This document shows positions 1-5,318 of a stretch of 5,706 nucleotides of DNA, piece after piece. The translations under genes were made by a program, and so were the position numbers. The stretch spans positions 1 to 5,706 of the forward strand of contig JARFUL010000308.1 in the NCBI GenBank assembly GCA_029289015.1, written 5' to 3'. Below the pieces are notes generated by a model that was given only the letters and a program-made list of their open reading frames with translations, did not search any database and had not been told where the DNA came from. Every line of letters starts with the position of its first letter. The first letter of the stretch is position 1. The DNA is from Syntrophobacteria bacterium (GTDB lineage Bacteria > Desulfobacterota > Syntrophobacteria > JARFUL01).

Positions 1-1
1 C

Positions 2-289
2 AACGACCTCAACCTGACCAAGGTGGCCGGGCTCAGGGGCATCGACGTCCTGAACATAAACAGGCTGGCCAACGCGGTCAGGCCGGTGGTGCTTCCCGGA
101 GAGACCCTGACGCTTAGGGTCGTGAAGGAGGGCCGGGAGCAGGGCCAGGGGGTGGCGTTTCTCGAGGACGGGACCATGGTGGTGGTGGCCGACGGGCAAA
201 GGCACGTAGGCCGGGAGGTCCAGGCCACGGTGACCCAGATTCTCCAGACCAGCGCGGGCAGGCTGATCTTCACCGAGCTGGCGGGATGA
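2..289 (+). CDS. PIN-TRAM domain protein (YacL type), C-terminal part only
   Basis: The 5' end lies outside the window; reading frame 2 is open from the first base, giving 95 residues before TGA. The first ~25 residues (NDLNLTKVAGLRGIDVLNIN) match the last strand and helix of a PIN nuclease-like domain in the YacL family. The rest, from about residue 32 (VVLPGE) to the end, reads as a TRAM domain, a small beta-barrel RNA-binding module, with the family-typical GQGVAFLEDGTMVVV and QTSAGRLIF stretches. Full-length relatives usually carry N-terminal membrane helices before the PIN domain; that part cannot be seen here. The function of the family is not well established, and RNA binding or cleavage is inferred from the domains. 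In Firmicutes the gene commonly sits beside ispD, but here the next gene is rluD. A GTG at 23 is internal to the conserved region and is not the real start. Confidence 0.88.
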   Translation, partial: NDLNLTKVAGLRGIDVLNINRLANAVRPVVLPGETLTLRVVKEGREQGQGVAFLEDGTMVVVADGQRHVGREVQATVTQILQTSAGRLIFTELAG

Positions 290-311
290 CCACAACAAAG
301 AAGGTCTAAAC

Positions 312-343
312 GGGCCCGGGGCCTTAGGAGGCTTACCGGGCTC
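312..343 (+). promoter_or_regulatory. Strong predicted hairpin in the rluD leader, containing its Shine-Dalgarno sequence
   Basis: Bases 312-319 pair with 336-343 (one G-U pair). After a two-base bulge (334-335), 320-324 pair with 329-333 (one G-U pair), closing on the tetraloop 325-328. That is about 13 mostly G-C base pairs. The only good Shine-Dalgarno sequence for rluD, AGGAGG at 326-331, lies in the loop and upper stem, so folding would hide it. The stem is followed by TTTG, too short a U-run for a convincing intrinsic terminator. It could act as a translational control element, a weak attenuator or an RNA-processing site. The pairing is seen directly; any function is inferred. Confidence 0.45.
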
Positions 344-344
344 T

Positions 345-1337
345 TTGCTTATGGCGAAGGGGACAGGATCTGATAGCCCGAAGGTGATTTCACGGGACTT
401 TCTCGTTGGGGCCCGGGACGAGGGGTTGAGGCTGGACGAGCTCCTGGCCCGCGACCTCGGCGTCTCCAGGTCCCTTGCCGCGCGTCTCATCCGGGAGGGA
501 AAGGTGCTGGTGGACGGCCTCCGCGCCAAGCCCTCCACCAGGCCGCGGCCCGGCGCAGGGATTGCGGCCCGTTTTGAGGAGCCCGGGGACGAAGAAGCGC
601 TAGCGCCCGCGCCCTTGGACCTGGACGTGCTCTTCGAGGACCGCGACCTCGCGGTGCTCAACAAGCCCCCGGGTTTGGTGGTCCATCCCGGCGCGGGGAA
701 GCATGAGGTCACCCTGGTGGAAGGGCTCCTGGCGAGGTTCGGGCCGCTGCCCACCCTCCTGGGAGAAGACCGGCCCGGCGTGGTCCACCGGCTGGACAGG
801 GACACCTCGGGCCTTATCATTATCGCGAGGACCCATGGGGCCCAGGCCGAGCTCTGTGCGATGTTCAAGGACCGGCGCATGGACAAGGAGTACCTTGCCC
901 TGGCCTACGGCGCGCCCAAAGAGGGTTCGGGCGCGATAAGCGCGGCCATTGCCAGGCATCCCGCGAGGCGCAAGAAGATGGCCGTGGTGGAGGAGGGGGG
1001 CAGGCGTGCCGAGACAATCTACGAACTGGTGGAAGATTTCGGTGAGATCTCCCTCATCAGGCTGAACCTGGTGACCGGCCGGACCCACCAGATCAGGGTC
1101 CACCTGGCCCACATCGGCCATCCCGTGGTGGGCGATCTGGTCTACGGCGGCAGAGCGAGATACAGGACCATAAAGGAGACCGGGATAAGGGACGCGGTGA
1201 AAAAGGTCGGACGCCAGATGCTCCACGCGCACAGGCTCAGCTTCACCCACCCGGGGACCGGGGAGGCTGTTTCATTCACCGCGCCCATCCCCGAGGACAT
1301 GGCCGGGCTCATTGACCTTTTAAGGAGCTTTTCGTGA
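345..1337 (+). CDS. rluD: RluD-type 23S rRNA pseudouridine synthase
   Basis: Isomerises uridine to pseudouridine in rRNA; RluD proper modifies helix 69 of 23S rRNA (positions 1911, 1915 and 1917 in E. coli) late in large-subunit assembly. The 330-residue product has the RluA-family layout. An N-terminal S4 RNA-binding domain (about 27-75, LRLDELLARDLGVSRSLAAR) is followed by the catalytic domain with NKPPGLVVHPG (106-116). The signature HRLDRDTSG is at 148-156, with D151 as the expected catalytic aspartate, and the C-terminal motif GRTHQIRVHL is at 245-254. Length is normal. The start is uncertain: TTG 345 is 13 bases from AGGAGG (326-331), ATG 351 is 19 bases away, and GTG 384 lies just before the conserved region. 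The stop overlaps the coaE start. RluC or another RluA-family member specific for other sites cannot be excluded from sequence alone. Confidence 0.9.
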   Translation: MLMAKGTGSDSPKVISRDFLVGARDEGLRLDELLARDLGVSRSLAARLIREGKVLVDGLRAKPSTRPRPGAGIAARFEEPGDEEALAPAPLDLDVLFEDRDLAVLNKPPGLVVHPGAGKHEVTLVEGLLARFGPLPTLLGEDRPGVVHRLDRDTSGLIIIARTHGAQAELCAMFKDRRMDKEYLALAYGAPKEGSGAISAAIARHPARRKKMAVVEEGGRRAETIYELVEDFGEISLIRLNLVTGRTHQIRVHLAHIGHPVVGDLVYGGRARYRTIKETGIRDAVKKVGRQMLHAHRLSFTHPGTGEAVSFTAPIPEDMAGLIDLLRSFS

Positions 1338-1963
1338 TGCTTCTCGTGGGGCTTACAGGGGGCATATGCTCGGGCAAGTCGGAGGTGCTCAAGATGTTCG
1401 GCGAGCTGGGCGCGCGCACCTTCGACGCGGACAAGGCCGCGCGACAGGCCCTCGCGCCGGGCTCGCCCGCGCTGAGGGAGCTCGTCAGGGAGTTCGGCCC
1501 CGGGATCGTGGACCCCAACGGCAGACTGATCCGCAGGAAGCTGAGAGAGCTCGCGTTCTTCGACGCGGAAAAGCGTAATCTTCTGAACCAGATAGTCCAC
1601 CCCGAGGTGGATAAGATTATCAAATGGTGGCTTGAAGACCTCGAGTCCACCGGCGGGGAAAAGATCGCGGTGGTGGAGGTCCCGCTGCTCTTCGAGCTGG
1701 GGCTGGAGAACCGCTACCACCGGGTCGTGTTGGTCTGGGTAGAAAGGAAGACCCAGGTGGCAAGGCTCATGGCCAGGGACAAGATCAGCCCCGAGGAGGC
1801 GAAGGATACCCTGGTGCTCCAGATGGACCTTGATCTCAAGGCGAGGAAGGCCCACCTGGTGATAGACAACACCCGCGAGCCCTCCCATACCAGGGAGCAG
1901 GTGGTCCGGGCCGTGAGAGTGCTCCGGGCCTGGGCCAAAGAGCTCGACCTCGTGGCCGACTGA
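1337..1963 (+). CDS. coaE: Dephospho-CoA kinase
   Basis: Catalyses the last step of coenzyme A synthesis: ATP-dependent phosphorylation of the ribose 3'-hydroxyl of dephospho-CoA, in the cytoplasm. The 208-residue product is of normal length. It shows the Walker A loop GGICSGKS (8-15), the DAD motif (30-32) in FDADKAARQ, IVHP (86-89), VPLLFE (115-120) and the C-terminal LVIDNTREPSHTREQV typical of the family. ATG 1337 shares its A with the rluD TGA stop. An in-frame GTG at 1334 directly precedes it, and AAGGAG (1322-1327) is 9 bases from the ATG and 6 from the GTG, so either could be used; they differ by one residue. Translation is probably coupled to rluD. One oddity: where I expect the conserved lid-region arginine (A-x-x-R-x-x-x-Q), this protein has T158. 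Confidence 0.95.
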   Translation: MLLVGLTGGICSGKSEVLKMFGELGARTFDADKAARQALAPGSPALRELVREFGPGIVDPNGRLIRRKLRELAFFDAEKRNLLNQIVHPEVDKIIKWWLEDLESTGGEKIAVVEVPLLFELGLENRYHRVVLVWVERKTQVARLMARDKISPEEAKDTLVLQMDLDLKARKAHLVIDNTREPSHTREQVVRAVRVLRAWAKELDLVAD

Positions 1964-1974
1964 GTCCATCCGGA

Positions 1975-2002
1975 CCGGCCCCCCAATCCCGCGCCGGCTT
2001 TT
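1975..2002 (+). terminator. Weak candidate terminator after coaE
   Basis: Twelve bases after the coaE stop, CCGGC (1975-1979) can pair with GCCGG (1993-1997) across a 13-base loop, followed by C and four T residues (1999-2002). The stem is short and the loop long, so this is only a modest intrinsic-terminator candidate. Its place at the end of the rluD-coaE pair, before a promoter-like sequence, supports it. Confidence 0.3.
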
Positions 2003-2024
2003 ATCCCTCCGACTTTCCAAAACC

Positions 2025-2049
2025 GGCCCGTAAGACCAGGCGGGCCTTT
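2025..2049 (+). terminator. Second weak terminator-like hairpin in the coaE-waaC gap
   Basis: GGCCCG (2025-2030) pairs perfectly with CGGGCC (2041-2046) across a 10-base loop and is followed by TTT. The stem is all G-C but only six pairs and the T-run is short. It may act with the hairpin at 1975-2002 to insulate the LPS genes from coaE transcription, or it may be chance pairing in GC-rich DNA. Confidence 0.28.
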
Positions 2050-2063
2050 AAGGGGATAGAATC

Positions 2064-2092
2064 TTGCGAAAATCGCGAAGGTCGGTTATTTT
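2064..2092 (+). promoter_or_regulatory. Candidate sigma-70-type promoter for the LPS operon
   Basis: TTGCGA (2064-2069, four of six matches to TTGACA) is separated by exactly 17 bases from TATTTT (2087-2092, four of six matches to TATAAT). It lies in the most AT-rich part of the window, and transcription would start near 2099, about 38 bases before the waaC-like ATG. A small imperfect dyad, TTGCGA (2064-2069) with TCGCGAA (2073-2079, one base bulged), overlaps the -35 element and could be an operator. No sigma-54 GG/GC pair with correct spacing was found here. The call rests on spacing and position only. Confidence 0.38.
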
Positions 2093-2136
2093 GAGGGAAC
2101 TTGCAGGTTTTTTGGACAACCCGGGCAAAACGGTCC
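2090..2136 (+). repeat. Two-block intergenic repeat, copy 1 (upstream of waaC)
   Basis: TTTGAGGGAAC (2090-2100) and AAACGGTCC (2128-2136) both recur, in the same order, in the gap after the waaC-like gene (3228-3238 and 3246-3254). Here the blocks are 27 bases apart and the second one ends at the ATG. The first block overlaps the end of the candidate -10 element. Function unknown. Confidence 0.45.
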
Positions 2137-3189
2137 ATGAAGATACTCATTGTCAAGCTGTCGTCCCTCGGCGACGTGGTCCACGCTCTGCCCACCCTTG
2201 AGGCCTTAAGGAGGACCTTTCCGGGAGCCGAGATATCGTGGCTCGTGGAGTCGGAGTGGGTCGAACTGATCCTTGGCCACCCGGCCCTCGATGAGGTGAT
2301 AGTCTCTTCGAGAAAGGACTGGGTGAAGAGGCTCCTTCGCGGCGACCTGGAAGTGCTCAGGGAGGCCTCCTCGTTTATCCGCGGCATCAGGAGGCGGCGT
2401 TTTGACCTGGTGATCGATCTCCAGGGGCTGATGAGGTCCGGGCTCCTGGTGGGCCTCACCCGGGCCCGAAGGAAGCTGGGGTTCAACGGCACGAGGGAGT
2501 TCTCCTACATGTTCTACAACGAAAAGCTCCCCCCCTACGACCCGGACCTCCACGCGGTGCTGAGGTATCTTTCCGTTGCAGGCCACCTGGGCGCGGTCCC
2601 TGGGGAGCCGGTGTTCCGCATTCCCTGGGGCCGAAAGGAGGAGCTCGCGGCAGACAGGCTCCTCGGGCCCCTTGGGAACGAGCCCGGCCCCCTGGTGGCA
2701 ATGAACGTGACGGGCAGCTGGGCCACCAAGAGGTGGGGCGCAGACAACTTCCGCCAGACCGCGAGGATGCTCATGGAGAGATCGGGCGCGAGGCTGGTCT
2801 TCGTGGGCGGCCCCGGCGACAGCGCGTACGTTGCCGCGGCATCCCGGGGGCTAAGTGGGAAGGGGTGTATCGATATTTCCGGCCAAACGGGGCTCAAGGA
2901 GCTGGCCTGCCTTCTCTCAAGGGCCGACCTCATGGTCACCACCGACTCGGGCCCCATGCACATATCAGCCGCGGTAAACACACCGGTGGTCGCGGTCTTC
3001 GGACCCACCGACCCCGCGCGCACCGGCCCCTTCGGCCAGGGGCACAGAACAATAACCGCAAATGTGGCCTGCAGGCCGTGCTTCAAGAGAAGGTGCCCCT
3101 ACAACATGGAGTGCATGCGGGAGGTGGGGGCCCACGAGGTCTATCAGGAGGCAAAAGAGCTGCTTTTCGCGGGAAGCGGAGCGGTTTGA
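2137..3189 (+). CDS. waaC: Family-9 glycosyltransferase, LPS heptosyltransferase I-like
   Basis: Predicted to transfer L-glycero-D-manno-heptose from ADP-heptose to Kdo2-lipid A on the cytoplasmic face of the inner membrane, the first heptose of the LPS inner core. The 350-residue product has the GT-B fold pattern of GT9. Its N-terminus MKILIVKLSSLGDVVHALP is very WaaC-like, with D13 at the position of the catalytic aspartate of E. coli WaaC. The C-terminal nucleotide-sugar half has TKRWG (197-201), FVGGPGD (222-228), TTDSGPMHISAAV (268-280) and VFGPTDPARTGPFG (287-300). A four-cysteine cluster (C312, C315, C320, C326) near the C-terminus is more common in WaaF and other GT9 enzymes. The start is chosen by homology: ATG 2137 begins the conserved strand, although no good Shine-Dalgarno sequence precedes it; an in-frame TTG at 2101 adds 12 unconserved residues. 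First gene of the LPS operon. WaaF or another heptosyltransferase remains possible. Confidence 0.87.
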   Translation: MKILIVKLSSLGDVVHALPTLEALRRTFPGAEISWLVESEWVELILGHPALDEVIVSSRKDWVKRLLRGDLEVLREASSFIRGIRRRRFDLVIDLQGLMRSGLLVGLTRARRKLGFNGTREFSYMFYNEKLPPYDPDLHAVLRYLSVAGHLGAVPGEPVFRIPWGRKEELAADRLLGPLGNEPGPLVAMNVTGSWATKRWGADNFRQTARMLMERSGARLVFVGGPGDSAYVAAASRGLSGKGCIDISGQTGLKELACLLSRADLMVTTDSGPMHISAAVNTPVVAVFGPTDPARTGPFGQGHRTITANVACRPCFKRRCPYNMECMREVGAHEVYQEAKELLFAGSGAV

Positions 3190-3227
3190 GGGGGCTGTGG
3201 GAAGAGAACGGCCGTGCAGGGCGCGGG

Positions 3228-3254
3228 TTTGAGGGAACGCGAAACAAACGGTCC
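3228..3254 (+). repeat. Two-block intergenic repeat, copy 2 (downstream of waaC)
   Basis: TTTGAGGGAAC (3228-3238) and AAACGGTCC (3246-3254) repeat the blocks seen before the waaC-like gene, here only 7 bases apart instead of 27, a 20-base difference. GTTTGAGGG also occurs at 3184-3192, across the waaC stop codon. The sharing is exact for 11 and 9 bases; it may mark a shared binding site or a small duplication. Confidence 0.45.
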
Positions 3255-3270
3255 GCCTAGGCAGCGGCCG
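3249..3270 (+). promoter_or_regulatory. Predicted hairpin just before the Trm112-like gene
   Basis: CGG-T-CCGC (3249-3256, T3252 bulged) pairs with GCGGCCG (3264-3270), giving seven G-C pairs around an 8-base loop. It ends against the Shine-Dalgarno sequence GGGGAGG (3270-3276). It could influence translation of the small gene or protect a processed mRNA end, but GC-rich spacers produce such stems by chance, so support is weak. Confidence 0.25.
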
Positions 3271-3280
3271 GGGAGGTTTT

Positions 3281-3451
3281 ATGGCTGTCAGCGAAACACT
3301 GCTCGAGATACTCGTCTGCCCCAAGTGCAAAGAGAAGGTTGAGCTGAACGAGGGGGGGGACGGGCTGGTATGCGGGGATTGCCGCGTCGTCTACCCCATT
3401 GAGGACGACATCCCCGTGATGCTCATCGAAGAGGCCAGGCCCCTGGACTGA
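3281..3451 (+). CDS. Trm112/UPF0434 family small zinc-ribbon protein (YcaR-like)
   Basis: A 56-residue protein beginning [20 protein letters not shown] and ending in a [11 protein letters not shown] stretch, the hallmark order of the Trm112-like family. Cysteines C13, C16, C31 and C34 form two CxxC knuckles expected to bind one zinc ion. ATG 3281 is preceded by an excellent Shine-Dalgarno sequence, GGGGAGG (3270-3276), 4 bases away. In eukaryotes and archaea Trm112 is an activating partner of methyltransferases; the role of short bacterial members such as E. coli YcaR, encoded between lpxK and kdsB, is not established. Here it also lies among LPS genes, three bases before a family-2 glycosyltransferase. 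A partner or stabiliser role for a neighbouring enzyme is inference. Confidence 0.9.
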   Translation: MAVSETLLEILVCPKCKEKVELNEGGDGLVCGDCRVVYPIEDDIPVMLIEEARPLD

Positions 3452-3454
3452 CAA

Positions 3455-4210
3455 GTGTCGGCTCTTTCCGTCGCGATCATCACCAAGAACGAAGAGGCGA
3501 ACATCGAGGAGTGCCTCAGGTCCGTCTCCTTTGCCGACGAGGTCGTGGTGGTGGACTCCGGCTCCACGGACAGGACCGTTGAGATCTCCCTCAAGTATAC
3601 CGACAGGGTGCACACCGAGCCGTGGCAGGGTTCCTTCTCCGCGCAGAAGCAGCTCGCGGTGGACCTGTGCCAGGGCCCCTGGATTCTGGTGGTGGACGCG
3701 GACGAGAGGGTGCCCGAGGAGCTCAGGGAGGAGATCCTCGGGGCCATGGGTCGCGCCGAAGGTTTCGCGGGCTACGAGGTGGGCAGGCGCAACCATTTCG
3801 GGCCTTCCTGGATCCGGGGCGGGGGCTGGTACCCGGACCTCTCGGTGAGGCTCTTCTTAAAAGAGAGGGGCCGCTTCGGCGCGCGCCTGGTCCACGAGAA
3901 GGTGGAGGTGGACGGGCCGGTGGCCCGCTTGAGCAATACCCTGGTTCACTACACCTACCGGAACGCGTCGGACTATGTCTTGCGCATGGACCGCTATTCC
4001 AACCTCGCGGCCCAGGAGCTCCTTGAGTCCGGGAAGAGGCCCACTGTGTCGGCAATAGTGCTGAGACCCCTTTACACCTTTTTCAAGATGTACGTGCTCA
4101 AGGCCGGGTTCCGGGACGGAATCAAGGGGTTCTTTCTCGCGGCGTCCTACGCGTACTATACCCTGTTAAAATACTTCAAACTCAAAGAGCTCACGGAGGG
4201 GGACGGCTGA
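3455..4210 (+). CDS. Family-2 glycosyltransferase, WaaE/KdtX-like (LPS core)
   Basis: Predicted inverting glycosyltransferase that adds a sugar, glucose in characterised WaaE proteins, to the LPS inner core at the cytoplasmic membrane face. The 251-residue GT-A protein opens with SVAIITKNEEANIEECLRS (5-23). The nucleotide-binding stretch VVVDSGSTDRT is at 31-41, and the metal-binding DxD motif is DADE (81-84). The WaaE-type block RGGGWYPDLSVRLF (121-134) is followed by VHEKVEVDG (146-154). Residues about 204-243 (PLYTFFKMYVLKAGFRDG and the aromatic-rich stretch after it) are the hydrophobic/basic tail common in this group and probably bind the membrane. GTG 3455 is 3 bases after the preceding stop; no strong Shine-Dalgarno sequence is seen, so translation probably relies on coupling to the small upstream gene. 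Donor and acceptor sugars cannot be read from the sequence. Confidence 0.88.
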   Translation: MSALSVAIITKNEEANIEECLRSVSFADEVVVVDSGSTDRTVEISLKYTDRVHTEPWQGSFSAQKQLAVDLCQGPWILVVDADERVPEELREEILGAMGRAEGFAGYEVGRRNHFGPSWIRGGGWYPDLSVRLFLKERGRFGARLVHEKVEVDGPVARLSNTLVHYTYRNASDYVLRMDRYSNLAAQELLESGKRPTVSAIVLRPLYTFFKMYVLKAGFRDGIKGFFLAASYAYYTLLKYFKLKELTEGDG

Positions 4211-4211
4211 G

Positions 4212-5318
4212 GTGGCCCCCCGTGCCACAATCCTGCACACCGAGTCCTCGAGAGGTTTCGGCGGCCAGGAGATGAGGCTCGTCCGGGTGGCCAGGGGGCT
4301 CGACCCGGGGGAGTTCAGGGTTCTAATCGCCGCGCAGCCCGACTCCCAGCTCGTCGCGCGCGGGCCCGAGTTCGGGCTCGACGTGCGGCCGGTCTCCATG
4401 CGGTCTGCGTTCGACCCGGCCGCGGTAATAAGGCTCGCAAGGCTCATCTCCCGGGAGGGGGTGGACATCGTGCACACCCACTCCAGCCACGACGCGTGGC
4501 TGGGGGGTCTCGCGGCCAGGTTCGCGTCCAGGCGCGCGGTGGTCGTAAGGACCCGCCACCTCCTCACCCCCATCCGCTCCACCTTCTCCTACCGGGTGCT
4601 GACCAGGATCGTCATCACGGTAAGCGAGGGGGTGCGCCGCTACCTCGTGGAGGAGGAGGGTCTCAACCCCGAGAGGGTGGTCGCGGTGCCCACCGGCGTG
4701 GACCCCGTGAGGTTCGACCCCGAAAGGGTGGAAAGCTCCCTGAGGGAAGAGCTGTCCATACCGGACGATTGTGTGGTTTTGGGCACCGTGTCGGTCCTCA
4801 GGGCGGCCAAGAGGCACACCGACCTGCTCAGGGCCCTGGTGGAGGTGAGAAAAGATTTTCCTCACGTGAGGCTCGTGATCTGCGGCGACGGCCCCATCCG
4901 GGACCGGATAGCGGGGGAGGTGGAGGAGCTCGGGCTGACGGACGCGGTCTTCATGCTGGGCGCGAGGTCCGACGTGGACCGGGTGCTCAAGGGGCTCGAC
5001 ATCTTTGTCCACCCCTCCCGCGCGGAGGCGCTCGGCACCGCGATCGTGGAGGCCGCGGCCATGGCCCTTCCCGTGGTGGCCACCAACGTGGGCGGCATCC
5101 CGGAGTGCGTGGTCCACGGCAAAACCGGCCTCCTCGTCCCCCCCTTCGACCCCCGCGCGCTGGCCGAAGCCCTCAAGGCCCTCCTCGGGGACCCGGAGCT
5201 CCTCAGAGCCTTCGGAAAGAGCGCGAGGGGGCTGGTGCTCGAGAGGTTCACCGAAGAGAAGATGGTTGAAAATACGGCCGTGGTATACCGCCGCGTCCTG
5301 AAGGAGATGGGGCTTTGA
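4212..5318 (+). CDS. Family-4 (group 1) glycosyltransferase, GT-B fold
   Basis: Predicted retaining glycosyltransferase acting on an LPS core or related glycan. The 368-residue product shows the N-terminal acceptor-domain loop GFGGQEMR (15-22) and DIVHTHSSHDAWLG (85-98). A middle VPTGVDPVRFDP linker (159-170) follows, then the donor-binding domain with GTVSVLRAAKRHTDLL (191-206) and VICGDGP (222-228). The EX7E motif is E272-E280 in SRAEALGTAIVEAAA, and VGGIPECVVHGKTGLLVPP (293-311) completes the family pattern. Length is typical. GTG 4212 follows the previous stop by one base, with GGAGGGGG (4195-4202) 9 bases upstream as a strong Shine-Dalgarno sequence. About half of its arginines (20 of 42 by hand count) use AGG. 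No membrane segment is evident; it should be a cytoplasmic or peripheral enzyme. The sugar transferred is unknown. Confidence 0.9.
   Translation: MAPRATILHTESSRGFGGQEMRLVRVARGLDPGEFRVLIAAQPDSQLVARGPEFGLDVRPVSMRSAFDPAAVIRLARLISREGVDIVHTHSSHDAWLGGLAARFASRRAVVVRTRHLLTPIRSTFSYRVLTRIVITVSEGVRRYLVEEEGLNPERVVAVPTGVDPVRFDPERVESSLREELSIPDDCVVLGTVSVLRAAKRHTDLLRALVEVRKDFPHVRLVICGDGPIRDRIAGEVEELGLTDAVFMLGARSDVDRVLKGLDIFVHPSRAEALGTAIVEAAAMALPVVATNVGGIPECVVHGKTGLLVPPFDPRALAEALKALLGDPELLRAFGKSARGLVLERFTEEKMVENTAVVYRRVLKEMGL

Noticed and set aside
1142..2020. Long minus-strand open frame (292 codons) opposite rluD and coaE
   Set aside because: It runs antisense to two well-conserved genes, crosses their boundary, and its product has no recognisable domain and is rich in Pro, His and Arg as expected of shadow frames in GC-rich DNA.
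2090..2110. Possible sigma-54 promoter using TTGCA at 2101-2105
   Set aside because: The required GG-containing -24 element is absent at the correct spacing; 2090-2095 reads TTTGAG.
2101..2136. Earlier TTG start for the waaC-like gene
   Set aside because: It would add 12 unconserved residues before the conserved MKILIVK start and would sit essentially at the predicted transcription start.
2733..3260. Plus-strand 175-codon frame overlapping the end of the waaC-like gene
   Set aside because: Out-of-frame shadow of a conserved gene; Arg/Gly/His-rich and lacking motifs.
3255..3262. Perfect 8-base palindromes GCCTAGGC (3255-3262) and ACGGCCGT (3208-3215)
   Set aside because: Short G/C palindromes are expected by chance in such DNA, and neither recurs elsewhere in the window as an operator pair would.
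4323..5117. Minus-strand open frame of 264 codons inside the GT4 gene
   Set aside because: Entirely antisense to a gene with clear family motifs; His/Gly/Pro-rich composition without domains.
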